Assembly (NCBI RefSeq): GCF_036173105.1
Contig: NZ_CP108053.1
Location: forward strand, 8,370,001-8,434,000
DNA from: Streptomyces sp. NBC_00287
GTDB lineage: Bacteria > Actinomycetota > Actinomycetes > Streptomycetales > Streptomycetaceae
DNA: 64,000 nucleotides
Direction: 5' to 3'
A program made the position numbers and the translations under genes. The notes under the pieces are model-generated. The model searched no databases and was not told the DNA's origin. It worked only from the letters and a program-made list of their open reading frames with translations. Positions 1 through 8,454 of this stretch are shown in pieces. Numbering within the stretch: the stretch's first letter is position 1; each line of letters opens with the position of its first letter.

Positions 1-1
1 T

Positions 2-376
2 GAGGTGGAGTGCGGCATCAGCCATCTGGTCTTCGAGGTGCTGCTGATCCTCGGACGGGCGGGCGAGCCCGGGTTGTCCATGCGGGCCATCGCCCAGGAG
101 CAGGTCCTCACGACCGGCGGCGCCACCCGGCTGGTGGATCGCATGGAGACGGCTGGTCTCGTGACGCGCGCGGAGTCCCCCGACGACCGGCGCGGGAGGC
201 TGGTGCGCCTGACCCCGCTGGGCGAGGAGACCGCCGTACGCGCTGCCAGGGTGCACCTGGAGAACATCAAGCGGTACTTCGTGGAGCCCCTCCCGGCGGC
301 GGACCGCGAGCGGTTCGCGGAGGATCTGCGCATCCTCAGCCACACAGCCCGGGACGTACTGCCTCGGCTTCCCTGA
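2..376 (+). CDS. MarR-family regulator, 5' end outside window
   Basis: The frame is open to the left edge, so the N-terminus lies before the window. The visible part carries the MarR winged-helix core: recognition helix region around LTTGGATRLVDRMETAGLV, then the wing with SPDDRRGRLVRLTPLG, and a C-terminal dimerisation helix. Such proteins are usually ligand-responsive repressors of adjacent genes. It lies about 150 bp upstream of the DsbA-like/MBL/SnoaL operon, with a palindrome between them, so it probably represses that operon. The ligand cannot be inferred. Confidence 0.85.
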   Translation, partial: EVECGISHLVFEVLLILGRAGEPGLSMRAIAQEQVLTTGGATRLVDRMETAGLVTRAESPDDRRGRLVRLTPLGEETAVRAARVHLENIKRYFVEPLPAADRERFAEDLRILSHTARDVLPRLP

Positions 377-452
377 CCTGCGGACCGACAGCAGCACGGG
401 GCTGATGGTGTTGGCGACACTCGTGTGTCCCAGTTCACACAGGTCGAGAAAT

Positions 453-468
453 ATCTGACGAGTCAGCT
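453..468. promoter_or_regulatory. Putative MarR operator (CTGACGAGTCAG)
   Basis: Inverted repeat CTGAC-GA-GTCAG at 455-466, 62 nt before the DsbA-like start codon. The same sequence with perfect 7-bp arms, ATCTGACGAGTCAGAT, recurs at 11799-11814 in front of a decayed copy of the downstream MBL gene at almost the same distance. This supports a real regulatory site for the MarR protein encoded just upstream. Confidence 0.6.
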
Positions 469-528
469 ACTGTTTGGTCAGATGAATCGCTCGCAGTCGG
501 CGGGCGCCCTTCTCTGCCGAGGTCTCCG

Positions 529-1137
529 ATGAAGCTCGTCTACGTCTTCGACGCCTATTGCGGCTGGTCGCACGGATTCACCGCGACTCTGCGCGAGATC
601 ACCTCGCGCCATCCCGACCTGCCAGTAGAGGTGGTCTCCGGGGGTCTGTTCACCGGGGCGCGCCGGGTGCCGATCCGCGAGTTCGGGTACGTCCAGGGCA
701 CGAACGCCAAGATCGCCGAGTCGACTGGTGCCACATTCGGCCAGGCATACGAGGAGTTGATCGCCGACGGCTCGTTCGTGATGGACTCCGAGGCCGCCGC
801 CCGCGGTGTCGCGGCCCTGCGCCAGGTGGCCCCCGACCGCGCGGCGGAGCTGGCCGCGGCCTTGCAGCACGCCTTCTACGTCGACGGCCTGAGCCTGTCG
901 GAGGCTGCCACCTACCGGACGGTCGCCCAGGCGGTCGGGCTCGACGCCGATGCCGTCGTCGCCGCCTTCGAAGCGCCCGAGGCACAGACCGCGGCCCGCG
1001 CCGACTTCCGTCGCGCGGCCCAGCTCGGGGTCACCGGTTTCCCCACCCTGCTGGCCGTCGACGGCGATTCCGTCACGCCACTGGCCTACGGTCACGCCAC
1101 CGCCGACGAGGTCGACGAACGCCTCGCCGCTCACTGA
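529..1137 (+). CDS. DsbA/FrnE-family thioredoxin-fold protein
   Basis: 202 residues. The N-terminal beta strand KLVYVFDAYCGWSHG carries the active-site-like C-x-x-x pattern (CGWS), with a single cysteine as in many DsbA-like oxidoreductases/isomerases of the FrnE and HCCA-isomerase type. The C-terminal GVTGFPTLLAVDG supplies the cis-proline loop of the thioredoxin fold. No signal peptide, so cytoplasmic. First gene of a three-gene operon with the MBL and SnoaL proteins. Start chosen at the ATG preceded by GAGG. Exact substrate unknown. Confidence 0.85.
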   Translation: MKLVYVFDAYCGWSHGFTATLREITSRHPDLPVEVVSGGLFTGARRVPIREFGYVQGTNAKIAESTGATFGQAYEELIADGSFVMDSEAAARGVAALRQVAPDRAAELAAALQHAFYVDGLSLSEAATYRTVAQAVGLDADAVVAAFEAPEAQTAARADFRRAAQLGVTGFPTLLAVDGDSVTPLAYGHATADEVDERLAAH

Positions 1138-1183
1138 ACTTCCCCCGTCCCCACCCCATCCCTTGCGAAAAGGAGCGCCCAGC

Positions 1184-1990
1184 ATGAGCACCCTCGACTT
1201 CAAGGTCCTCGACCTGGACTTCCCGGCCGGCAGCAAGAACAAGACCGCCACCCTCGTCACCGGCGAGAACGAGGCGCTGCTGGTCGACGCCGCCTTCACC
1301 CGCGCCGACGGCCACCGTCTGGCCGCCGAGATCCTCGACTCGGGCAAGAAGCTGACCACCGTGTTCGTCAGCCACGGCGACCCGGACTTCTACTTCGGCG
1401 CCGAAGTGATCGCCGACGCCTTCTCCGACGCGAAGTTCGTCGCCACGCCGATCGTCATCGAGCACATCAAGCACTCCTACGAGGGCAAGCTGAAGGCCTG
1501 GGCGGCACTCGGCCCGAACCTGCCCACCCGCCTGGTCGACCTTGAGCCGCTGACCGGCGACCTCACCCTGGAGGGCCACCGCTTCGAGCTCAAGGGTGGC
1601 TCCGAGGAGCTGTCCGACCGGCACTACCTGTGGCAGGCCGAGTCCCGCGCCGTCCTCGGCGGTGTCCTGCTCTTCCAGCAGGAGCACGTCTGGGTCGCCG
1701 ACACCGCCACCCCCGCCTCCCGCGCCGCCTGGATCAAGCTGCTGGACGAGATGGCTGCTCTCGACCCGGAGCTTGTTGTCCCGGGCCACCGCCTGCCCGG
1801 CGCCGCGGCCGACGCCTCCGCGATCACCGCCACCCGCGACTACCTGGTCGCCTTCGAGGAGGCGCTCGCCAAAGCCGCCGATGGTGCCGCGCTGACCGAG
1901 GCGCTCGTGGCGCGCTACCCGGACAACGGCATGCTGATCGCCGCGCAGATCGGGGCGAAGGTCGCCAAGGGCGAGATGAAGTGGGGCTGA
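1184..1990 (+). CDS. Metallo-beta-lactamase-fold protein with atypical metal motif
   Basis: 268 residues with an MBL-like N-terminal sheet (TATLVTGENEALLVDAAFT) and a late PGHRLPG element. The signature that is normally HxHxDH reads SHGDPDFYFG here, so two of the usual metal-binding histidines are missing. This is either a subfamily with another metal site or a non-metal variant. It starts 46 bp after the DsbA-like gene with RBS AAAGGAG and lies 2 nt before the SnoaL-like gene, so the three are cotranscribed. A degenerate second copy of its 5' end lies at 11515-11735 on the other strand. Confidence 0.85.
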   Translation: MSTLDFKVLDLDFPAGSKNKTATLVTGENEALLVDAAFTRADGHRLAAEILDSGKKLTTVFVSHGDPDFYFGAEVIADAFSDAKFVATPIVIEHIKHSYEGKLKAWAALGPNLPTRLVDLEPLTGDLTLEGHRFELKGGSEELSDRHYLWQAESRAVLGGVLLFQQEHVWVADTATPASRAAWIKLLDEMAALDPELVVPGHRLPGAAADASAITATRDYLVAFEEALAKAADGAALTEALVARYPDNGMLIAAQIGAKVAKGEMKWG

Positions 1991-1992
1991 CC

Positions 1993-2403
1993 ATGAGCGA
2001 GTTCGCCACTTCCACCGCCCCCGCCGACGTCGTACGCCGCCAGTATCTGGCCTCGGCCGCGGGCGACCTGGAGGCCCTGCGCGCCACTCTCGCCCCCGAC
2101 GTGGAGTGGAAGGAGATGGCCGGCTTCCCCCTCGCCGGCACCTACCGTACGCCCGACGGCATCACCTCCAACGTCATGGAGCAGCTCGGCAAGGAGTGGG
2201 ACGGCTGGACCGCGCACGACGACACCTATGTCGTCGACGGTGAGAACGTCGTCGTCCTGGCCCGCTACACCGCGACCAACAAAGCCACCGGCAAGCCGAT
2301 CGACGTCCGCGTGGCCCACCACTTCGTCGTCCGCGGCGGGCTCATCGTGCGGTTCGAGCAGTTCGTCGACACGGCGCTGGTGCGCGAGGCCATGACCGAC
2401 TGA
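1993..2403 (+). CDS. SnoaL-like (NTF2-fold) protein
   Basis: 136 residues with the pattern of small NTF2/SnoaL proteins: an N-terminal helix (VRRQYLASAAGDLEALRATL), the APDVEWKEM strand, and a C-terminal sheet ending in LIVRFEQFVDTALVREAM. The fold is used by cyclases, isomerases and ketosteroid-isomerase-like proteins; the reaction cannot be told. The start codon follows the MBL stop by 2 nt, so translation is probably coupled. Likely controlled with the rest of the operon by the MarR protein at the left edge. Confidence 0.85.
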   Translation: MSEFATSTAPADVVRRQYLASAAGDLEALRATLAPDVEWKEMAGFPLAGTYRTPDGITSNVMEQLGKEWDGWTAHDDTYVVDGENVVVLARYTATNKATGKPIDVRVAHHFVVRGGLIVRFEQFVDTALVREAMTD

Positions 2404-2419
2404 CGCGGGCGTACCACCG

Positions 2420-2540
2420 CAAGGCACAATCCCGACGCGCAGGACGGCCCGCGGGCGTTTGTCGGCTACGTCCACTGCGCGAGCAGTTCCCCGAGCTGCG
2501 CCTGGACATCAAGCGCCCGATCGCCGAAGGGGACCGGTGC
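2420..2540 (+). pseudogene. Remnant of an NTF2/ester-cyclase-like gene
   Basis: Two short pieces in different frames, GPRAFVGYVH and then LREQFPELRLDIKRPIAEGD, read as adjoining parts of a SnoaL/ester-cyclase-like protein interrupted by a frameshift near 2475. No start or complete domain remains. Confidence 0.5.
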
Positions 2541-2542
2541 CG

Positions 2543-2786
2543 AACTGACGGCGCGTCACCTCATCACCAGTCAGCTCTTCCACACCGTCGGGGACACGAC
2601 CGCCCAGGGCACCGTCTCCCTGCTCGGCTACGGCGGACCCACCCCCGTCCGCAAAGGCCCCGCCCTGTATCCGGTCGCGAGACCGCACTCATCGTCGAAC
2701 TGAACGACCACTACGGGCTCGACAACGGACACTGGAAGATCACCTACCACGCAGCCCACCCGATCCTCGCCCCAGCCACGGACTGA
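2543..2786 (+). pseudogene. Decayed copy of the SnoaL-like gene at 9.3 kb
   Basis: Translated in pieces, this matches the C-terminal two thirds of the intact protein at 9339-9773: TARHLITSQ, TAQGTVSLLGYGGPTPV, NDHYGLDNGHWKIT and AHPILAPATD. A stop and a frame change around 2690-2705 break it, and the first part is missing. With the solute-binding-protein scrap that follows, it suggests that a segment like 9.3-11.4 kb once also stood here. Confidence 0.7.
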
Positions 2787-2817
2787 TCGCCCCCACGGGC
2801 GAAGAGCCGCGACCGCA

Positions 2818-2877
2818 TGGAAGCAGACCTTCGCCCTGCACTTCGGAGAGGTCAATGGCGACCCGTCACCCGGCTGA
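2818..2877 (+). pseudogene. Scrap of solute-binding protein 3' end
   Basis: Twenty codons reading WKQTFALHFGEVNGDPSPG then stop. They match the end of the solute-binding protein at 10241-11380 (LKQTFALYFGEVKGDPTPG). The scrap is on the plus strand, whereas the intact gene is on the minus strand. Confidence 0.65.
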
Positions 2878-3479
2878 CTCGGGCTGCCCCCGGGAGCCTG
2901 ACGCGGATCGCGGCGGCACCCAGGCCACGGCCGTCCTCCCGGCAGAGGAGGGAAGGCCGTGGCCCGGGGCGGTACCTCGTGCATCGGCACGGAGTGCCGG
3001 TTCCGCCGGCGTCACCGGTTGGCTTCCCGACGCCGACCCTGCGTGTCTGGGCTCGTCGACGCCCCCGGCCGCGCCGTCCGGCAGATCCCGGCCAGTGTTG
3101 ACCAGGGCAGCACTGCAACGTCGTCGTGTGCGGAGGCGGCAACGACGGTACGTCGACTTCGGGATGGCGCGGCGGGAAGCGCAGACGTGACACGGCCAAT
3201 GGTCGACTCCAACCGCCCGGGTCTGGGCGCAACGGCGCGGGAAAGCTGGGCGAAGGGTCGTACAGCATGGCCCATGTATGGCTCCAGGAGCGCGAGTTCG
3301 CCACCGCCGTCGGAGAGGACTCCGCGCCGGCCCGTGCCCCAGTCGGCGCCCTCCTTGCCGGCAATCGCCATATCGCCAGGCCATGGTCGTCTCCGCACCC
3401 GCATCGCCATCGCCTGCGTGCCGGCGGACACGGGACGGTCCCTCGCTGTCGGCAGACTCGGCCACGGCGTGAATGCGTA
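2878..3479. other. No recognisable gene
   Basis: About 600 bp between debris and the TetR gene. Several frames are open, as expected in GC-rich DNA, but none shows a recognisable domain, RBS-linked start or repeat. Probably decayed sequence. Confidence 0.4.
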
Positions 3480-4193
3480 CTACCGGCCAAGGCCGCCGCC
3501 CTGGGCGGTGCCCGGGCCGGTTTGTGAGAGGCGGACCATGGCGCGGTAGAGGGCAGTGGGCCTCGGGGCTTCGGGTAGTGGGGGTATAGGTGCGCCGGGA
3601 GCGGCGTAGGAGCGGAGCATGTGGCCGACGAGGCGGCGCCAGGTGTCGGGGGCGGAGTCGCCGGTGGCGGTGACGACGCCGGCGTTGGCGATGAGCAGGA
3701 TGACGACGTCCTGGTGGGTGAAGTCGTCGCGCAGGTGCCCGGTGTTCTTGGCGCGTGTGATGAGTTCGAGCAGCCGGTCGTACGCCTCGGCGCGGCAGGC
3801 CTCCAGGGTCTTGGCGGCGGGGAAGGTCATGGTCAGGACGTCGGCGAAGCCGCGGTCGGCAGCTTGCATGGCGCAGACGGCGTGGAGGTAGCCGATGAAG
3901 CCGTGCCAGGGGTCGGGGTCGGCGAGCGCCTCGTCGACGGCGTCGACGTAGGCATCCATGCGGTCGGTGAAGACCGCGTTGACGAGTTCCTCCCGCGTGG
4001 CGAAGCGGCGGCCGAGCGTGGCCTTGCCGACGCCGGCCTCGCGGGCGACGGAGGCCATGGAGACTCCGAGCCCTTCAGTGGCGTAGAGGCGGCGGGCGGC
4101 GGCCAGGATGCGGTCGCGGTTGCGCTCCGCGTCGGCGCGCAGTCCCGTACAGGGCTGCTGGCACGGCGTCTGGTCGGAAGGCGGGGAGGTCAT
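3480..4193 (-). CDS. TetR-family regulator
   Basis: 237 residues. The N-terminal TetR helix-turn-helix is clear: AERNRDRILAAARRLYATEG, then GVSMASVAREAGVGKATLGRRF. The C-terminal ligand domain contains DPDPWHGFIGYL and AMQAADRGFADVLT, shared with the regulator at 19549-20244 and with a fragment at 12.5 kb, so these are paralogues. It is divergent from the oxidoreductase operon starting at 4294, with about 100 bp between. It probably represses that operon and itself in response to a small reactive or aromatic ligand. Confidence 0.9.
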   Translation of the reverse strand: MTSPPSDQTPCQQPCTGLRADAERNRDRILAAARRLYATEGLGVSMASVAREAGVGKATLGRRFATREELVNAVFTDRMDAYVDAVDEALADPDPWHGFIGYLHAVCAMQAADRGFADVLTMTFPAAKTLEACRAEAYDRLLELITRAKNTGHLRDDFTHQDVVILLIANAGVVTATGDSAPDTWRRLVGHMLRSYAAPGAPIPPLPEAPRPTALYRAMVRLSQTGPGTAQGGGLGR

Positions 4194-4257
4194 GCGCCCA
4201 CTCTACCCAAGTGGAACGGGCGGGCCGGTTCTGCTGTACGGTGGGTGGTAGTGAAAG

Positions 4258-4273
4258 TGGGAAGCCTGTCCCA
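4258..4273. promoter_or_regulatory. Possible TetR operator
   Basis: Short inverted repeat TGGGA-AGCCTG-TCCCA in the divergent intergenic region, 20 bp before the oxidoreductase start. The arms are only 5 bp, so this is a weak assignment supported mainly by position. Confidence 0.35.
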
Positions 4274-4293
4274 GTTATTGAAAGGGTGCTGCC

Positions 4294-5232
4294 ATGCGCG
4301 CTGTCACGCTCGAATCCGTCCCTTCGACCCCGGCCGTGACCGAGGTGGACACGCCTCGCCCGGAGGCCGGCGAACTGCTGGTCAAGGTGGCCGCCGCCTC
4401 GTTGAACGGCATCGACCTTGCCACCGCCGCCGGCTACACGCAGGCGTTTATGGAGCACCGGTTCCCGCTGGTCCTCGGCCAGGACTTCGCGGGCTCCGTC
4501 GAGGCGCTCGGCGAGGGCGTGGAGGGCTTCGTGGTCGGCGACGCGGTCTTCGGCGTCGCGCTGAAGCCGTACCTGGGCGCCGGGTCGCTTGCCGAGTACG
4601 TCACCGTGCCCGCCGCGCACGGCGTCGCCCGCATCCCCGCGGGCGTGAACGCGGGGGACGCGGGCGCGCTGGGCGTGGCCGGGGCCACTGCCGTGGTGAG
4701 CCTGGACGCGGTGGCCCTGTCCGAGGGCGAGACGGTGCTGATCGTCGGGGCCTCCGGCGGGGTGGGTTCACTGGCCGTGCAGCTCGCCGCCGCCCGTGGT
4801 GCGAAGGTGATCGCGACCGCCCGCCCCGGCGCGCAGACCGACTTCGTCACCGGCCTGACCGGCGCGGAGGTGCACGTGGTCGACTTCACCGGTGACCTGG
4901 AGGGGCAGGTTCGCGCGATCGCCCCGGAGGGGGTGGACGCGGTGCTGCACCTGGCGGGCGACGGCGCCCAGCTGGCCGCTCTGCTGCGGCCGGGCGGACA
5001 GCTCGCCTCTACCACCGGCCTGACCCAGGACGACGTCAAGGGTCACGACGTCACCGTCCACACGATCATGGCCAACCCCGACGCCCGGATCCTGACCTCC
5101 CTGGCCGAGCAGGTCGCCTCCGGTGCGCTGCGTGTGCCGGTCACGGCCACCTACCCGCTGGAGCAGGCCACGGAGGCCTTCGCCGCCTTCGGCGCCGGGA
5201 CCCCGGGCAAGATCGCCGTCTCCTGCTCCTGA
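4294..5232 (+). CDS. Zinc-free quinone-oxidoreductase-type dehydrogenase (MDR family)
   Basis: 312 residues. N-terminal GroES-like domain (VAAASLNGIDLATAAGYT, PLVLGQDFAGSVEALGEGV) and a Rossmann domain with the NADPH-binding VLIVGASGGVGSLAVQLA near residues 150-165. The zinc-binding cysteines and histidine of classical alcohol dehydrogenases are absent, as in NADP-dependent quinone oxidoreductases. First gene of an operon with SDR, DoxX, NAD(P)-binding and luciferase-like genes, divergent from TetR. Likely reduces an enone or quinone, which fits an electrophile-response operon. Confidence 0.9.
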   Translation: MRAVTLESVPSTPAVTEVDTPRPEAGELLVKVAAASLNGIDLATAAGYTQAFMEHRFPLVLGQDFAGSVEALGEGVEGFVVGDAVFGVALKPYLGAGSLAEYVTVPAAHGVARIPAGVNAGDAGALGVAGATAVVSLDAVALSEGETVLIVGASGGVGSLAVQLAAARGAKVIATARPGAQTDFVTGLTGAEVHVVDFTGDLEGQVRAIAPEGVDAVLHLAGDGAQLAALLRPGGQLASTTGLTQDDVKGHDVTVHTIMANPDARILTSLAEQVASGALRVPVTATYPLEQATEAFAAFGAGTPGKIAVSCS

Positions 5233-5263
5233 CATTCATCGCTTCACGGAAAGAGATCTGACT

Positions 5264-5944
5264 GTGCCCACTCTTGCCATCGTCGGCGCCGGCCCCGGTA
5301 TGGGCCTGGCCATCGCCCGCACCTTCGGCAGCCGCGGCTTCGACGTCGCTTTGATCGCCCGCACCAAGGAGAAGCTGGAAACGCTGGTCGACCAGCTCGG
5401 CCAGGAAGGCATCACGGCCGAGGCGTTTCCCGCCGACGTCCTCGACCGCGCCTCACTGACGGACGCCCTGGACGCCGTGAAGGACCGCTTCGGCGGTATC
5501 GACGTACTGGAGTACTCGCCGGCGCCGCACTCCCCGGTGCCCGGTCACGCCCTGGCCACTCCTTCGGAGGTCACGGTGGACAATCTGCAGCCGCAGATCG
5601 AGTACCTCTTCTACGGCGCCGTCACGGCGGCCCAGGCAGTCCTGCCCGCGATGCGGGAGGCGGGCGCCGGGACCCTTCTGTTCACCACCGGCGGCGGGTC
5701 GGTGGATCCCATTCCCATGCTCGGCAACGTCAATGCGGCCGCGGCAGCCCTGCGCAACTGGGTCATCAACCTGGACAAGGAGCTGGCAGGCAGCGGCGTG
5801 CACGCCGCGCACGTGGCGATCAGCGTGTGGATCGGCGGGGGCGGCCCGGAGGGCATTCCTACGGCCACGCCCGAGCAGATCGCCCCCCTGTACTGGGACC
5901 TGCACGAAGACCGTGATCGCTCCGAGGCCGTCTTCACCGCCTGA
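5264..5944 (+). CDS. SDR-family NAD(P)-binding protein
   Basis: 226 residues from a GTG start. The Rossmann motif IVGAGPGMGLAIARTFG is followed by FPADVLDRASLTDAL, typical of short-chain dehydrogenases. The usual YxxxK pair is not obvious: the expected region reads NVNAAAAALRNWVINL. It is therefore a divergent SDR, closely related to the protein at 18736-19410, which has the same replacement. It lies 31 nt after the MDR gene with weak RBS AAAGAGA. Role probably redox or binding; substrate unknown. Confidence 0.8.
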   Translation: MPTLAIVGAGPGMGLAIARTFGSRGFDVALIARTKEKLETLVDQLGQEGITAEAFPADVLDRASLTDALDAVKDRFGGIDVLEYSPAPHSPVPGHALATPSEVTVDNLQPQIEYLFYGAVTAAQAVLPAMREAGAGTLLFTTGGGSVDPIPMLGNVNAAAAALRNWVINLDKELAGSGVHAAHVAISVWIGGGGPEGIPTATPEQIAPLYWDLHEDRDRSEAVFTA

Positions 5945-6021
5945 CCGGTCGGGCCCACCCCGCTCATGGGGAGGGGGCATCCGCTCTCTCCCCATCCCGT
6001 CCCCTCTGTCAAGGACCGTAC

Positions 6022-6393
6022 GTGAACGTCTTCTTGTGGATCGTCCAGGCCGTGCTGGCCGCCATGTTCGCCATGGCCGGCGTGATGAAGTCCACGCAGC
6101 CCAAGGACAAGCTGGTCGGCCAGCTGCCCTGGACGGCCGACTTCTCCCAGGGCACCGTCCGCTTCATCGGCATCGTGGAGTTCGCCGCCGCCCTCGGGCT
6201 GATTCTGCCCGCGGCCACCGACATAGCCCCCGTGCTGACCCCACTGGCCGCGACCGGCCTGGTCGTGGTGATGGTGCTGGCCGCGATCACCCACGCTCGC
6301 CGCAAGGAACCCAGCGCCATCGGCTTCAACGCCGTCCTGCTGATCCTGGCCGCCCTGGTGGCCTGGGGACGCTTCGGCCCCTACAGCCTCTGA
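6022..6393 (+). CDS. DoxX-family membrane protein
   Basis: 123 residues from a GTG start after AAGGACC. Four hydrophobic segments are visible (FLWIVQAVLAAMFAMAGVMK, the FIGIVEFAAALGLILPA region, the LAATGLVVVMVLAAI region, and AVLLILAALVAWG). The FxxAGxxK-type first helix is characteristic of DoxX/DoxD-like proteins, which often accompany redox-stress operons in actinobacteria. Position between SDR and NAD(P)-binding genes supports membership in the same transcript. Confidence 0.85.
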   Translation: MNVFLWIVQAVLAAMFAMAGVMKSTQPKDKLVGQLPWTADFSQGTVRFIGIVEFAAALGLILPAATDIAPVLTPLAATGLVVVMVLAAITHARRKEPSAIGFNAVLLILAALVAWGRFGPYSL

Positions 6394-6434
6394 CCCTCCA
6401 CCCTTTCGATCACCACCGCGAGGAAGCATCCCTG

Positions 6435-7073
6435 ATGCGTGTCACCGTCTTCGGCGCGACCGGCGCCATCGGCCGCCTGGTCGTCCAACAGCTGCTGGAC
6501 GACGGCCACCAGGTCACCGCCCTGGTCCGTACCCCCGCCAAGCTTGTCCTCACCCACTCCCATCTCACGGTTGTCACCGGGCAGTTGTCCGACCGGGCTG
6601 CCGTCGAGCAGGCCGTCACTGGCGCCGACGCGGTGATCAGCGCGCTCGGCCCGTCCCTGAAACGGTCCACGACCGGCACCCAGGTGACCGACGGCACCCG
6701 CACCATCGTGCAGGCCATGCAGGCGCAGAAGGTGGCCCGGTTCATCGGCCTGGCCACGCCCTCACTTGCCGATCCGCGGGACAAGCCGCACTGGAAGCAC
6801 AAGGTGCTGCCCGTCATGGCCAGGCTGATGTTCCCCAACGCGCTGGCCGAGTTGAAGGGCATGACCGCGGCCGTCACCGACTCCGATCTCGACTACACCA
6901 TCGCCCGTATCAGCAACCCGACGAACAAGCCCGCCACCGGCCGTGTCCGCTCCGGCTTCCTCGGCCACGACAAGGTCGCCTCCGCCATGAGCCGCGCCGA
7001 CATCGCCGCGTTCCTCATCTCCCAGCTCACCGACACCCGCTACCGACGGGCCCTGCCCGCCATCAGCAACTGA
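6435..7073 (+). CDS. NAD(P)-binding protein, atypical SDR (NmrA/SDR_a5-like)
   Basis: 212 residues. The N-terminus MRVTVFGATGAIGRLVVQQL is the Rossmann motif of atypical SDRs of the NAD(P)H-binding NmrA-like group. AVISALGPSLK and the late DLDYTIARISNPTNKPATG fit the same group. It follows DoxX by about 40 nt with RBS GAGGAAG and precedes the luciferase-like gene by 15 nt. Such proteins act as NADP-dependent reductases or redox sensors; which applies here cannot be read. Confidence 0.85.
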   Translation: MRVTVFGATGAIGRLVVQQLLDDGHQVTALVRTPAKLVLTHSHLTVVTGQLSDRAAVEQAVTGADAVISALGPSLKRSTTGTQVTDGTRTIVQAMQAQKVARFIGLATPSLADPRDKPHWKHKVLPVMARLMFPNALAELKGMTAAVTDSDLDYTIARISNPTNKPATGRVRSGFLGHDKVASAMSRADIAAFLISQLTDTRYRRALPAISN

Positions 7074-7088
7074 AGCCAGGACCCCGCC

Positions 7089-8129
7089 ATGACCTTCGAA
7101 CTCGGCGTCTACTCCTTTGCCAACACCCCGCGCCTGCCCGACGGCAGCCGCGGCCCCACCGCCCAGGCCCTGCGCGATGTGCTGGAGGCCATCAAGCTCG
7201 CCGACGAGGTGGGTCTGGACTTCTTCGGGGTGGGCGAGCACCACATGCGGGCGATGCCGCTGTCCTCACCCACCTCCGTGGTCAACGCCGCCGCGGCCAC
7301 AACCAGCCGGATCAAGCTCAGCACCGCGGTGACCGTCCTGTCGACCGATGACCCGATCCGGGTCTTCCAGCAGCTCGCGACCGCCGCGTCCCTGGCACCC
7401 GGACGCATCGAGCTGGTCGCCGGACGCGGATCGTCGACGATCACGTTCCCGCTGTTCGACCACAACGAGCACGACTACGACATGCTCTACGCGTCCAAAC
7501 TCGCCCTGCTGATGGCCGTCAACTCCGGTGAGAACGTCACCTGGCACGGCCCGCACCGCAGGCGGCCACTGGAGAACGTCACCGTCTTCCCCCGCCCCGA
7601 GGAGCCGCTGAAGATCTGGCTGGGCACCGGCGGCAGCCCGGATTCGGTCTACCGCGCCGTCGAGCTCGGGTTGCCGATGTTCCTCGGCGTCCTCGGCGGC
7701 ACTCCCGAGCACTGGGCGCGCTACGGGCACGCCTACCGCGCCGCCTGGGCCGAGGCCGGTCACCCCGCCGAGCGGGCCGACATCGCGGTCTCCGCGCACG
7801 GGTTTGTCGCCGACACCGGCGACAAGGCCCGGTCGACTTACCTGGAGTACGAGCACCGCATGATGGCCGAGGGCATGGCCGAACTGGGCCGCCCCGCCCC
7901 CTCCCGCGCCTCCCGCGCCGCAAACTACGGCCCCGACGGCATGGTCTTCGTCGGCAGCCCCGACGAGATCGCCGACCGCATCCTCCACCTGCACGGACTC
8001 CTCGGCCACACCCGCCAGATCCTGCAGATGGACGTCGGCGGCATGCCACAGCGCGACTTCCTGCGCGGCATCGAACTGCTCGGTACCAAGGTGCTCCCTC
8101 AGATCCGGGCCGAGCTGGCGAAACCATGA
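7089..8129 (+). CDS. LLM-class flavin-dependent oxidoreductase
   Basis: 346 residues, full length for the luciferase-like TIM barrel. Diagnostic segments: DEVGLDFFGVGEHHM near residue 45, SRIKLSTAVTVLSTDDPIRV, the flavin-loop LAPGRIELVAGRGSS near 115, and LKIWLGTGGSPDSV. Probably uses FMNH2 or F420H2. It is the last gene of the 4294-8129 operon, so the operon combines two reductases, a membrane protein and a monooxygenase-fold enzyme. The exact cofactor needs experiment. Confidence 0.88.
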   Translation: MTFELGVYSFANTPRLPDGSRGPTAQALRDVLEAIKLADEVGLDFFGVGEHHMRAMPLSSPTSVVNAAAATTSRIKLSTAVTVLSTDDPIRVFQQLATAASLAPGRIELVAGRGSSTITFPLFDHNEHDYDMLYASKLALLMAVNSGENVTWHGPHRRRPLENVTVFPRPEEPLKIWLGTGGSPDSVYRAVELGLPMFLGVLGGTPEHWARYGHAYRAAWAEAGHPAERADIAVSAHGFVADTGDKARSTYLEYEHRMMAEGMAELGRPAPSRASRAANYGPDGMVFVGSPDEIADRILHLHGLLGHTRQILQMDVGGMPQRDFLRGIELLGTKVLPQIRAELAKP

Positions 8130-8454
8130 GCTGGAGCCGTCCCGCCACGGCGGCCTCCACCTGCCGCCCCGGTATCTCCGGCATACGGCCGGCTCGGCGC
8201 CCCTGACCACGGAGTGAGGCGTCTGCGGTCCCTGCGGTCTGCCCCAGGGCCGACAGCCGACGACCCCGTCGAAACTTCTCACCACCGAAGTCGCCCCCGT
8301 CGTCCGCCGGGAGTTCGCCGCGCCGCCCGAGGCGACCGCGGCGTAAAGACCGTTGCCACCGGCTTGCACACCCGCGCCCCTCCGACTCTCCTCACACCCC
8401 GGGCGGCTGATGTCCGCCCTCAGTGATCCCCCCACCACGAAGGAGCAGACAGCA
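8130..8454. other. Intergenic region without recognised gene
   Basis: About 325 bp between the luciferase-like gene and the dioxygenase. Only the dioxygenase RBS (GAAGGAG at its right end) is recognisable. Confidence 0.4.
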
